Made by a program: the position numbers and the translations under genes. A stretch of DNA of 64,000 bases, taken from NCBI RefSeq assembly GCF_000230715.2, contig NC_019792.1:186001-250000 (forward strand). Direction: 5' to 3'. The DNA comes from Natronobacterium gregoryi SP2. Lineage in GTDB: Archaea; Halobacteriota; Halobacteria; Halobacteriales; Natrialbaceae. Shown piece after piece: positions 35,156-42,870 of the stretch. The notes below the pieces were generated by a model. It was not told where the DNA came from. It made no database searches and worked only from the letters and a program-made list of their open reading frames with translations. Numbering within the stretch: position 1 is the stretch's first letter; each line of letters begins with the position of its first letter.

Positions 35156-35347
35156 GAAAGACCGTGTGAATCGATGCCAGAGTTATCAGCGATAATATAA
35201 GTATTTTGTCCTCGTTTCACCCTGTTGAAAAAACGAGTGCAAAGAGAGCGGCTGCTCTCGTCTCGGTACGTCGGGAAAATTTGCGAGGAAAGATCCCGCG
35301 TCGGACCTTCGGCATCTCGTTTGGCACGAGTTTGTGCCTCACTGCGA

Positions 35348-35430
35348 TGCGAGGGGAGGGAATCGAACCCACGAACGTCTACACGAGCGGATCTTGAGTC
35401 CGCCGCCGTTGACCGCTTGGCTACCCTCGC
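35348..35430 (-). tRNA. tRNA-Leu (CAA anticodon)
   Basis: Read on the minus strand, the acceptor GCGAGGG pairs with CCCTCGC. The anticodon arm is GCGGA, loop CTCAAGA, TCCGC, giving anticodon CAA. A long variable arm (class II) identifies leucine. The T arm has GGG/CCC around TTCGATT with one T-T mismatch. No encoded CCA. 83 nucleotides. Confidence 0.93.
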
Positions 35431-35658
35431 AGGCGTCCCGTACAGCGGTCGGCTGTACGAAGCTGTCTTTATTCGGGCTTCGTGCCCACCTCTGCCTACG
35501 GTCGTCGGATATAAACCAGCTACGGAATCGCCCTCGAGACGTGAGCACGCCTCGTCGGTGAACGGATTGCTGTCCCGCTCGATCGGTGTGCTCGCTTCGA
35601 GTCACTGTGTGCTGGGATGACCGACAGGAAACCGTATATGGATTCCCACAGGCGACGG

Positions 35659-35740
35659 CATACGGACTGATGTATCGATGTCCCGGCGCGACCGCGAGCC
35701 CCCTGTGGCCGCGCCGGAACTGACTGACGGCAAACCGTCT
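35659..35740. repeat. palindromic intergenic repeat, copy near tRNA-Leu (first of pair)
   Basis: The left end is ATACGGACTGATGTA, the right end ACGGCAAACCGTCT. The central hairpin is CCGGCGCGACCGC against GTGGCCGCGCCGG. It is directly followed by a second copy. A further degenerate right end (GACAGGAAACCGTAT) is at 35623-35637. No gene is supported between the tRNA and this repeat. Confidence 0.7.
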
Positions 35741-35824
35741 CATACGGATTACTGTACCGATTTACCGGCGCAACCGCCGCCCGGGTCGCGGTTGTGCCGA
35801 AAATGACCTACAGTAAACCGTATC
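35741..35824. repeat. palindromic intergenic repeat (second of pair)
   Basis: Ends ATACGGATTACTGTA and TACAGTAAACCGTAT are reverse complements with one mismatch. The inner stem is CGGCGCAACCGC against GCGGTTGTGCCG. The repeat abuts the stop codon of the DUF364 gene. Confidence 0.75.
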
Positions 35825-36656
35825 AGTCGCCGTCGATTTCCAGATCGATCGTCGACGGGTGACGACGTGTCGCGTAGACTTTTCGCACGCCGTTGTCGTG
35901 TAGCCCCGTTCCACACACACCACGGCCGACCGCCGCACGCGCCCGTGACAGATCGACGACGTCGGCTCCAGCGACGATGTCGACGCCAGCGTCGAACAGT
36001 GGGCCCGGTAGCAGCGACGCGGTCGCGCCGACGAGAACCACGGTCGCCTCCGGCGGTGCTGTCTCGAGGTAGCGATCGATCCCGCCGTAGATCAGCGTCG
36101 ATCCAGTCACGAAGACGACTTCGGCACCGTCCATCGCTGCTGTCGTCTCCTCGGGAGTGTACGACCGCAGATCGACCGAATCCGGCGTCGACACCTCGTC
36201 CGGTAGCTCGCGTTCGACGACCCGTACCTCGACGTCGTCGAACTTCCGAAACGCCGGTTTGAACAGTCCGATCGTCACGACCGTTTCGACCGATGGAGAA
36301 AGCAGCGACATCGGATCGCCGTTCTCCCACGCGACGTACGGCGTCGAAACGGCGTTCACTATCGCGACGCCGACCACTCGAGCGAGGCGCTCTTCGGGCT
36401 CGAGCGCGTCGAACGGCCGCTCGATTTCGTCGACCAGCCACTCGAGCAGGTCGGTCGAGTCTTTCCCGCTCCAGCCGTCGGCGTCGAGGGCCGACGACGG
36501 TCGATGGGCAAGCCCGGCGACGGTCGTGGCATCGGAGGGCCGTTCACACTCTACGAGGACGGCCGCGTCTCCGACGGTCAACTCCTCCAGACGCGCCGCG
36601 AGTCCACCTCGTCGTTCGAGGTCGTCGACGACCGACGACAGGACGTGCGTATGCAT
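35823..36656 (-). CDS. DUF364 (heavy-metal chelation/Rossmann-like) protein
   Basis: This 277-residue protein resembles the DUF364 group, whose crystal structure suggested a metal-chelation/Rossmann fold related to methyltransferases. Visible blocks are an N-terminal enolase-like start, VVGVAIVNAVSTPY, VVTIGLFKPAFRKF, VDLRSYTPEETTAAMDGAEVVFV-type strand/helix, TGSTLIYGGIDRYLE, and VVLVGATASLLPGPLFDAGVD. I chose ATG 36656 (MHTHVLSSVVDDL); the longer frame adds 16 residues. It lies between two copies of the palindromic repeat and is divergent from the DyP/P19-like operon, which also points to metal handling. Function is inferred only. Confidence 0.7.
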   Translation of the reverse strand: MHTHVLSSVVDDLERRGGLAARLEELTVGDAAVLVECERPSDATTVAGLAHRPSSALDADGWSGKDSTDLLEWLVDEIERPFDALEPEERLARVVGVAIVNAVSTPYVAWENGDPMSLLSPSVETVVTIGLFKPAFRKFDDVEVRVVERELPDEVSTPDSVDLRSYTPEETTAAMDGAEVVFVTGSTLIYGGIDRYLETAPPEATVVLVGATASLLPGPLFDAGVDIVAGADVVDLSRARAAVGRGVCGTGLHDNGVRKVYATRRHPSTIDLEIDGD

Positions 36657-36837
36657 TCTGCTCTCCCCATCGAGTCCGTTCGCGCAGACGGGACTCGAGT
36701 CCATCGGTTCCTCGAGGTCACGACCCCCGATGTCGAGACCACTCCTCTCTCGGGCGAAACACTGTGCCGAGTTGCCGGCGCAATCGTAGGCCGGGTCGCG
36801 GTTGCGTCGAAACTAGCTTCCGACCGGTAGCGACTCC

Positions 36838-36920
36838 TGATACGGTTTGCCGTCAGTCAGTTCCGACGCGACCGCGAACTCCTGCGGTCGCGCCGGGACA
36901 TCGGTACACCAGTCCGTCTG
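36838..36920. repeat. palindromic intergenic repeat, copy upstream of DyP operon
   Basis: The left end TGATACGGTTTGCCGT pairs with ACACCAGTCCGTCTGA at the right. The inner stem is CGCGACCGC against GCGGTCGCG. A degenerate copy (GGCGCAATCG, GGTCGCGGTTGCG) lies just to the left at about 36760-36830. Together they fill most of the 362-base gap between the divergent DUF364 and DyP-like genes; the rest carries the promoters. Confidence 0.7.
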
Positions 36921-37018
36921 AGCCGTCGGTCCGACCGTCACGCACTCGGCGTCGTAGATGCCAGTCAAATTTTCGACGAGAGAAAACCCTTTGAGTCTCT
37001 CTCACCGACTCTCGAGCA

Positions 37019-38320
37019 GTGACGCTCCCAGATCGGTCCGCGCTCTCCCGCCGAGACTACGTCCGGACGCTCGTCGCCGTCGGTGGAGCGAGTGCGCTCG
37101 CTGCCTGCCTCGAGACGGTCCGCGACGACGAGGAGCGGCTGATTCCGTCGGGAACCGACGAGCCCGGTTCGCTTCCTGCTCGCCAGCACGCCTGGAACGA
37201 CACACTCCCGACCGACGACCACGGCAATGTAACGCCGCCGGAACACCACGTGCTGGTCGCACTCTCGCTCGCAGAGGGTGTCGATCCCACCGACGGTGAC
37301 GCCCGCAAAACCGCCGAATCCGCGCTTCGAACGCTCGAGCGTGCCTACGAGTGGAGCAACGAGGGGCTGTTGTTTACACTCGGCTACACGCCGACGTACT
37401 TCACCCGGTTCGACGAGTCGCTGCCAGCGTCCGTCGACTTGCCGACACCGGAGCCGCTGCTCCGCGGGGGCACCCCCGCGCTCGACGAGTACGACGCCAT
37501 CTTGCACCTCGCGAGCGACGAACCGGACGCCGCTCTCGAGGCAGAACAGGCGCTGTTCGGTGATCGGGAGACGGTCAACGGTATCGACCTCGAGACGGAT
37601 CTCACTGGCGTCTTCGAGTCACTCGAGGATCGCCGCCGAACGGGATTCGTCGGCGAGGGGTTGCCAGCCGAGTACGTGGACGTTCCAGGCGTTCCCGATT
37701 CGATTCCGGAAGAAGCCCCGTTTTTTATGGGGTTCCGCTCGGGCTTTCGCCGAAATCAGGCGACCGAGGATCGGGTGACGATCGAGTCCGGCCCGTTCGC
37801 CGGTGGGACGACCCAGCAACTCTCTTCGATGGAGCTGCAACTCGAGGTCTGGTTCGAGCAGGAAAACCACTTTCAGCGGGTTTCGAAGCTGTTCAGCCAA
37901 GAACATGCTGCGGACGACCTCGTCGGCGACTACGGCGAGGCGCTCGCGGACTCGAACGGGCTGACCGACGAACGAATCGAGTCGACGGCGGCGGACGCAC
38001 GCGAACACGGCGTCGTCGGCCACGCACAGAAGACTGCGCGCGCGAGAGTCGACGGCGAACCGCCGTTGCTTCGCCGGGACTTCAACACCGTCGACGGGGA
38101 CCGACCAGGGCTGCACTTCCTCTCGCTGCAGCGCGAGATCGACGACTTCGTCCGGGTCCGCGAAGCGATGAACGGGGAGGCCCTCGACGTGCCGTCGGCG
38201 AACAACGGCATCCTCCACTACGTCTTCGTCGATCGGCGCGGTAACTACCTGATTCCGCCGCGGTCGCTGCGGGCGCTTCCGTCGCCCGACCCGGATGCGG
38301 AGTACAGAACGGACGATTGA
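37019..38320 (+). CDS. Tat-exported DyP-type peroxidase-like protein (EfeB-like)
   Basis: This 433-residue protein has a Tat signal (SRRDYVRTLVAVGGASALAAC) and then a ferredoxin-like double domain resembling dye-decolourising peroxidases such as EfeB. The region aligning with the catalytic GxxDG motif reads GFRSG, so the distal Asp appears replaced by Ser. Downstream are a candidate haem-ligand His in HGVVGHAQKTARAR and a strand GLHFLSLQREIDDFVRVREAMN matching the typical C-terminal part. GTG start. First gene of a cassette with a P19-like lipoprotein (19-base gap) and a cohesin-domain protein; EfeB and P19-type proteins act in iron uptake elsewhere. Enzymatic activity is uncertain. Confidence 0.72.
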   Translation: MTLPDRSALSRRDYVRTLVAVGGASALAACLETVRDDEERLIPSGTDEPGSLPARQHAWNDTLPTDDHGNVTPPEHHVLVALSLAEGVDPTDGDARKTAESALRTLERAYEWSNEGLLFTLGYTPTYFTRFDESLPASVDLPTPEPLLRGGTPALDEYDAILHLASDEPDAALEAEQALFGDRETVNGIDLETDLTGVFESLEDRRRTGFVGEGLPAEYVDVPGVPDSIPEEAPFFMGFRSGFRRNQATEDRVTIESGPFAGGTTQQLSSMELQLEVWFEQENHFQRVSKLFSQEHAADDLVGDYGEALADSNGLTDERIESTAADAREHGVVGHAQKTARARVDGEPPLLRRDFNTVDGDRPGLHFLSLQREIDDFVRVREAMNGEALDVPSANNGILHYVFVDRRGNYLIPPRSLRALPSPDPDAEYRTDD

Positions 38321-38339
38321 CCGAGCGAGACCAACAGCC

Positions 38340-39644
38340 ATGCACGAGACAGACGCCAACCGTCGTATCGACCGCCGAACCCTCCTGACAGCCACCGCCG
38401 CAGGCACGCTCGCGCTCGCCGGGTGTGCTGGCGACGACGGCGGCGACGATGACGAGGGAGAGACGAACGACGAAGCCGAGTTCGAAGATCTCGCTGTCGG
38501 GCCCGAGTTCCTCGAGATCGAAGACCCGCCGGACGCGGTGTACCTGCCGACCCACCGGGAGTCGATGCGAACCTACGATCCGATCGATGCCGGCGATTAC
38601 ACTCTCGCACCGATGGTCTCCTATCCCCATCCGTTCTGGATCGTCGCGGGTGGAGCGGGAGAAGACAACGTCGCACGAGAAGAACCCGACGATGGGCGCG
38701 GCGTTCACGTGATGGTTACTCTCTGGGACGAGGCGACCGGCGTCGTCTTGCCGGTCGACGACGGGGCAACACTCCGTCTCTACAAAGACGGCGAGCAGGT
38801 CGGCTCACCGCGGTCTCCCTGGGCGATGCTCTCCCAAGAGATGGGGTTTCACTTCGGAGACAACGTCTCGCTACCCGAGGACGGCACGTACACCGTCGAG
38901 GTCGACCTGCCACCGCTTGCGACCCAAACGACGGGCGACCTCGAGGGCCGGTTCGACGAGAGTGCAACGGCGAGGTTCGAGTTCGTCTACGACGACGAGT
39001 TCCGCCACGAGGTCGCCGACGGCGTCGACTACCTCGACGAGGAAGAGTGGGGGCGACGGGACGCCCTCGAGCCGATGGATCACGGCGGACACGGTCACGG
39101 GAGCGATCACGGCAAAGAGCACGAGCATCACAGTGGCGAACACGACGATCACGAGGGCGGCGACGAACACCAAGACCACGCCCACGTCCCGTACTCCGCA
39201 CTCCCCGCGATCGACGACTATCCCGATCGGCTCCTCGTCAGTCCAGACGACGGTCGTCCCGACGAACACGAGGACCTCCCGCGAAGCGGCGACGCGGCCG
39301 TCCTCGCGACGCTGTTCGAGTCCGGGTTCCGACTCGCGGACGGCGACGAGCAGTATCTCCTCGTCTCGCCACGCACACCCTACAATCGCGTTCCGCTCGC
39401 TGACGCATCGCTCTCGGCGACGATCGAACGCGACGGCGACACCGTCGCGGACGATATCGGCCTCGGGCAGACCATCGACGGCGAGTACGACCACCACTAC
39501 GGTGTGTCGGTCGCCAACATCGAACCGGGGGACTCGGTGACGGTCACCGTCGAGTCGCCGCCACAGGTCGCCCGCCACCAGGGGTACGAGACGGCGTTTC
39601 TCGAGATGCCGGCGGTGGAACTCGAGGTCCTGGGGGAGACCTGA
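38340..39644 (+). CDS. P19/Tp34-like metal-binding lipoprotein with His-rich insert
   Basis: This 434-residue protein has a Tat/lipobox signal (RIDRRTLLTATAAGTLALAGC) and an acidic linker. The first beta domain resembles iron-transport P19/Tp34 proteins: YTLAPMVSYPHPFWIVAGG, VHVMVTLWDEATGVVLPVDDG, SPWAMLSQEMGFHFGDNVSLP and GTYTVEVDLPPL. A His/Asp/Gly-rich stretch follows (about 39080-39185, 16 His). The second beta domain (ALFESGFRLADGDEQYLLVSPRTPYNRVPL-like, HHYGVSVANIEPGDSV) is related to the first. The layout suggests an exported Fe or Cu binder. The ATG at 38340 is chosen because the Tat motif follows directly. Part of the DyP-like cassette. Confidence 0.7.
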   Translation: MHETDANRRIDRRTLLTATAAGTLALAGCAGDDGGDDDEGETNDEAEFEDLAVGPEFLEIEDPPDAVYLPTHRESMRTYDPIDAGDYTLAPMVSYPHPFWIVAGGAGEDNVAREEPDDGRGVHVMVTLWDEATGVVLPVDDGATLRLYKDGEQVGSPRSPWAMLSQEMGFHFGDNVSLPEDGTYTVEVDLPPLATQTTGDLEGRFDESATARFEFVYDDEFRHEVADGVDYLDEEEWGRRDALEPMDHGGHGHGSDHGKEHEHHSGEHDDHEGGDEHQDHAHVPYSALPAIDDYPDRLLVSPDDGRPDEHEDLPRSGDAAVLATLFESGFRLADGDEQYLLVSPRTPYNRVPLADASLSATIERDGDTVADDIGLGQTIDGEYDHHYGVSVANIEPGDSVTVTVESPPQVARHQGYETAFLEMPAVELEVLGET

Positions 39645-39646
39645 TC

Positions 39647-40321
39647 GTGTTCGAACGCTCGCGACTGCCGACTACTGCTCTCGCGCTCGCACTCGTCTGT
39701 GCCGTCGCAGGCACGGTTGTGGTCGGGACGTTCGCGGCCCCCGCCGCGGCCGGCGACAACATCGCGATCTTCGCGCTCGATCCTGCCGAAACCGACGCGG
39801 AAGTCGGCGAGACGATCGAGATAGACCTCGTAGTGAGTACTCACGGGGACTACGTCGGGGATGGGATCGACGAACTGTCCGCGACCGTCGTGTACGACGC
39901 CGATGTCTTCTCTGTCGCGGAGGTGACTCACGGCGAGATGCTCGCCCACGGCGATCCGGACGCAGAAGTCACCGGGTCCTCCGAGGTTGCCGACGGCGAA
40001 GTGACGATCAGCCAGGAACGCGAACCGTCCGGCGACGGCGCAGCGACGACCGAGCCAGCGGCCACGATCGCGTTCGACATCGCCCCGGACGCGCCGACGG
40101 CCAACGAGACGCTCGAGATCACCGACGCGTCGGCGATCCTCGTCAGCGACTATCCACAGGGAACGATCGAACGCGAGTCGACCGTCAGTATCGACGCCGT
40201 CGAGACCTCCAGTGGCTCGAGTGCGAGCACCGACGCCGTGCCCGGAGTCGGTGCAATACCGGTTCTCGCCCTCGGTGGCGCGGGTCTGATTCTCTACTTG
40301 GTACGCCAGGGCCGCTCGTAG
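39647..40321 (+). CDS. cohesin-domain surface protein with C-terminal anchor
   Basis: This 224-residue exported protein has an N-terminal signal (TTALALALVCAVAGTVVVGTFAAPAAA). A cohesin-type beta domain at about 38-190 follows (FALDPAETDAEVGETIEIDLVVSTHG, DELSATVVYDADVFSVAEV, ATIAFDIAPDAPTANETLEITDASAIL), then a Ser/Gly linker. The C terminus is a Pro-Gly-Val-Gly segment plus one hydrophobic helix and a basic end (AIPVLALGGAGLILYLVRQGRS), like an archaeosortase-type or simple membrane anchor. GTG start two bases after the stop of the P19-like gene, so almost certainly cotranslated with it. Role in the cassette unknown. Confidence 0.7.
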   Translation: MFERSRLPTTALALALVCAVAGTVVVGTFAAPAAAGDNIAIFALDPAETDAEVGETIEIDLVVSTHGDYVGDGIDELSATVVYDADVFSVAEVTHGEMLAHGDPDAEVTGSSEVADGEVTISQEREPSGDGAATTEPAATIAFDIAPDAPTANETLEITDASAILVSDYPQGTIERESTVSIDAVETSSGSSASTDAVPGVGAIPVLALGGAGLILYLVRQGRS

Positions 40322-40387
40322 CCGAACTATTGATGGCGAAGGTACCGTTCCGACCGATTTATCCTTGGGGAAACGACACTCGCGGAC

Positions 40388-40696
40388 ATGTTCCCTGACT
40401 CACCCCGCGGTCGCCTCGAGTGGGCGGTGACGGAGTCGCTGATCGTCCTCGGCATTTTCCTCTTCTGGGTCGCCATCGCAGTCGCGGTCACGATCCTGTT
40501 GCGGCTGCTTTTCCTCCCGTTTCAGCTAATCGGGAGGGAGATATTTTTGCCACTCGCCGAGTTCGGACCGACGATGATAACCGGCTTCTGGAGCGTCGTC
40601 GTCCCGCTGACGATCGTCACCGCGACGCTGTACGTCTTCGTCAGAGCTGGGACCCTTCTCGTCGACTACTATCGCTGGACCGCCCCGGAAGCGTAG
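40388..40696 (+). CDS. small two-to-three-helix membrane protein
   Basis: This 102-residue protein has hydrophobic segments at about 15-45 (SLIVLGIFLFWVAIAVAVTILLRLLFLP) and 65-88 (VVPLTIVTATLYVFVRAGTLL). I do not recognise the family. An ATG and a TATA-like element (GATTTATCC, about 40355-40363) 25-33 bases before it support a separate leaderless transcript. It lies between the DyP cassette and menA. Confidence 0.55.
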   Translation: MFPDSPRGRLEWAVTESLIVLGIFLFWVAIAVAVTILLRLLFLPFQLIGREIFLPLAEFGPTMITGFWSVVVPLTIVTATLYVFVRAGTLLVDYYRWTAPEA

Positions 40697-40831
40697 CCGA
40701 GCTCTCCCTTGCTGGCAGGTACAGACTGGTTGCGACGCCCGATAGCGATCGATCGGCATCGTCTGGTTGCTGTTCGCTCGCTCGCAATGCCAACGTTGAC
40801 ACTCTCTCGAGTGGGACACTCGAGACAAGAC

Positions 40832-41773
40832 ATGACCGAGGTTGAGACGTCACGGACGAAGGCGTGGTTGATGGCGGCACGCCCGCAGACCTTGCCAGCG
40901 GCTGCGGCACCCGTCATCGTCGGGACTGGCCTTGCGATCCACGAAGGCGTGTTCGCGCCCTGGCCGGCGCTTTTGGCTTTCGTCGGTGCAGCGCTGATCC
41001 AGATCGGGACCAACTTCGCGAACGACTATTACGACGCGGTCAAGGGGACAGACACCGAAGACCGGGAGGGCTTTACTCGAGTTACGCAGGCTGGCATCAT
41101 CTCGCCCGGGCAGGTTAAATTCGCGACAATCGTCACGTTCGCGCTGGCGATTCTCTCGGGAACCTACCTCGTCTACGTCGGCGGCGTGCCGATCCTCGTG
41201 ATCGGACTCGTAAGCGTCCTCTGTGGCTGGGCGTACACGGGCGGACCCTACCCGCTTGGCTATCACGGACTGGGGGATCTCTTCGTCTTCGTCTTCTTCG
41301 GGATCGTGGCGGTGATGGGAACGTTCTACGTGCAGGCAGCGGCTGTCCTTCTCGCACAGCCGTTCCCGGTGTCGGTCCCCGAGGGAACCGTCACCGTCGA
41401 GGCGTTCGTCGCCAGCCTCCCCGTCGCTTCCATCTCGACGTGTATCATCATCGTGAACAACGTCCGCGACAAAGAGACCGACGCCGAAACTGGAAAGCGA
41501 ACGCTTGCAGTCCGACTCGGCTACCGCTGGAGTCGCGTCGAGTTCGTCGCGTTGCTCGCGCTCGCCTATCTCGCGCCGCTGTGGTTCTGGCCCGTCTCCG
41601 GCGAGTTCGGCCCTGCGGTCTTGCTGCCGCTTGTGACCCTGCCCTACGCTGCCATCATCACCCGGACCGTCTGTACGCGAACCGACGGCGAGGCACTGAA
41701 TCCGGCACTCGAGGCGACCGGGAAACTGCTCGCACTCTACGCCGCTCTCTTCGCGGCGGGGCTCTCACTATGA
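40832..41773 (+). CDS. menA: 1,4-dihydroxy-2-naphthoate polyprenyltransferase
   Basis: This UbiA-superfamily membrane prenyltransferase has 313 residues. It attaches the isoprenoid chain to DHNA in menaquinone synthesis. The two Asp-rich prenyl-diphosphate/Mg sites are NFANDYYDAVKGTD and NNVRDKETDAETGKRT. The MenA-typical N terminus is WLMAARPQTLPAAAAPVIVG. I chose the ATG at 40832; the longer frame adds 41 residues through promoter sequence. It overlaps menC by an ATGA junction. Menaquinone is the haloarchaeal respiratory quinone. Confidence 0.92.
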   Translation: MTEVETSRTKAWLMAARPQTLPAAAAPVIVGTGLAIHEGVFAPWPALLAFVGAALIQIGTNFANDYYDAVKGTDTEDREGFTRVTQAGIISPGQVKFATIVTFALAILSGTYLVYVGGVPILVIGLVSVLCGWAYTGGPYPLGYHGLGDLFVFVFFGIVAVMGTFYVQAAAVLLAQPFPVSVPEGTVTVEAFVASLPVASISTCIIIVNNVRDKETDAETGKRTLAVRLGYRWSRVEFVALLALAYLAPLWFWPVSGEFGPAVLLPLVTLPYAAIITRTVCTRTDGEALNPALEATGKLLALYAALFAAGLSL

Positions 41774-42870
41774 ATTCGAACGGAAACGATCGCTCGGCGT
41801 CGGCTCTCGAACTCGAGATTCGGTCGTTCTCTCTGCCCCTCGAGCAGCCGCTCGGGACGGCCGGCGGGTCGATCGAGTCCCGCGACGGGTTTCTAGTGCG
41901 GGTCGTCGATCGGACGGTCGACGAACCGACGGCAACGAGCGTCGGCTACGGCGAGGCGACACCGCTTGCCGGGTGGACCGAGTCGCCCGACGACTGCGAA
42001 GCAGCCCTCGAGCGCGCCCGAACGGCGATCAGGTCTGGTGGGCCAAGCGGCGCACTCGGGGAAGTCGACGAACAGGTCGCGGCCCGCCATGCGGTCTCGC
42101 TCGCACTCGCCGACCTCAAGGCTTCCCAGTCGGCGACGCCGCTGTATCGACACCTCGGACAGGAGTCGATGGTCGGTCGCGTCCCGGTAAACGCGACGAT
42201 CGGTGACGGAACGCCCGACGAGAGCGCACGGACAGCCATGGACGCGGTCGAACGCGGTTTCACGTGTTGCAAGCTGAAAGCCGGGCTCCGCGATCTCGAG
42301 GAAGACGTCGCCCGCGTCCGCCGGGTTCGCGAGATGGTCGGCTCCGATGTCGAACTCCGGGTCGACGCAAACGAGGCCTGGACCTATGCCGAGGCCGAAC
42401 GCGCACTCGAGGCGTTCGACGAACTGGACGTTTCGGTCCTCGAACAACCCCTTCCAGCGGGTGCGCTCGAGGGCCACGCAGATCTCCGTGAAGCGGCCGG
42501 CGAAGTCGAGATCGCACTCGACGAAGGCGTCCTCGAGCACGGCATCGACGGGATCTGTAGCGCCGGCGCGGCCGATGTCGTCGTCCTGAAACCGATGGCA
42601 CTCGGCGGTGTCGACGTCGCCTACGAGGTCGCAGCGTGGGTGAGCGAACTCGAGATCACGCCGCTTGTGACGACGACGATCGACGGCGCCGTCGCGCGAA
42701 CGGGTGCCGTCCACCTCGCGGCGGCGATCCCCGACGTTCCTGCCTGTGGGCTCGCGACCGCAGAGTTGCTCGCCGAAGATCTCGGCCGCGATCCGGTCGT
42801 CCTGGAGAACGGTGCGGCAGTGATCCCACAGGCGAAGGGACTGGGTATCGACGGGGTGTGGCCGGACTGA
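41770..42870 (+). CDS. menC: o-succinylbenzoate synthase
   Basis: This enolase/mandelate-racemase superfamily member has 366 residues. It dehydrates SHCHC to o-succinylbenzoate. Barrel motifs are CCKLKAGLRDLEED (KxK catalytic Lys), LRVDANEAWTY (Asp), SVLEQPLPAG (Glu), IALDEGV (Asp) and VVLKPMALGG (Lys). N-acyl-amino acid racemase relatives share them, but the position between menA and menE makes the menaquinone role the best reading. ATG overlaps the menA stop; its own stop overlaps the menE ATG (TGATG). Confidence 0.9.
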   Translation: MNSNGNDRSASALELEIRSFSLPLEQPLGTAGGSIESRDGFLVRVVDRTVDEPTATSVGYGEATPLAGWTESPDDCEAALERARTAIRSGGPSGALGEVDEQVAARHAVSLALADLKASQSATPLYRHLGQESMVGRVPVNATIGDGTPDESARTAMDAVERGFTCCKLKAGLRDLEEDVARVRRVREMVGSDVELRVDANEAWTYAEAERALEAFDELDVSVLEQPLPAGALEGHADLREAAGEVEIALDEGVLEHGIDGICSAGAADVVVLKPMALGGVDVAYEVAAWVSELEITPLVTTTIDGAVARTGAVHLAAAIPDVPACGLATAELLAEDLGRDPVVLENGAAVIPQAKGLGIDGVWPD

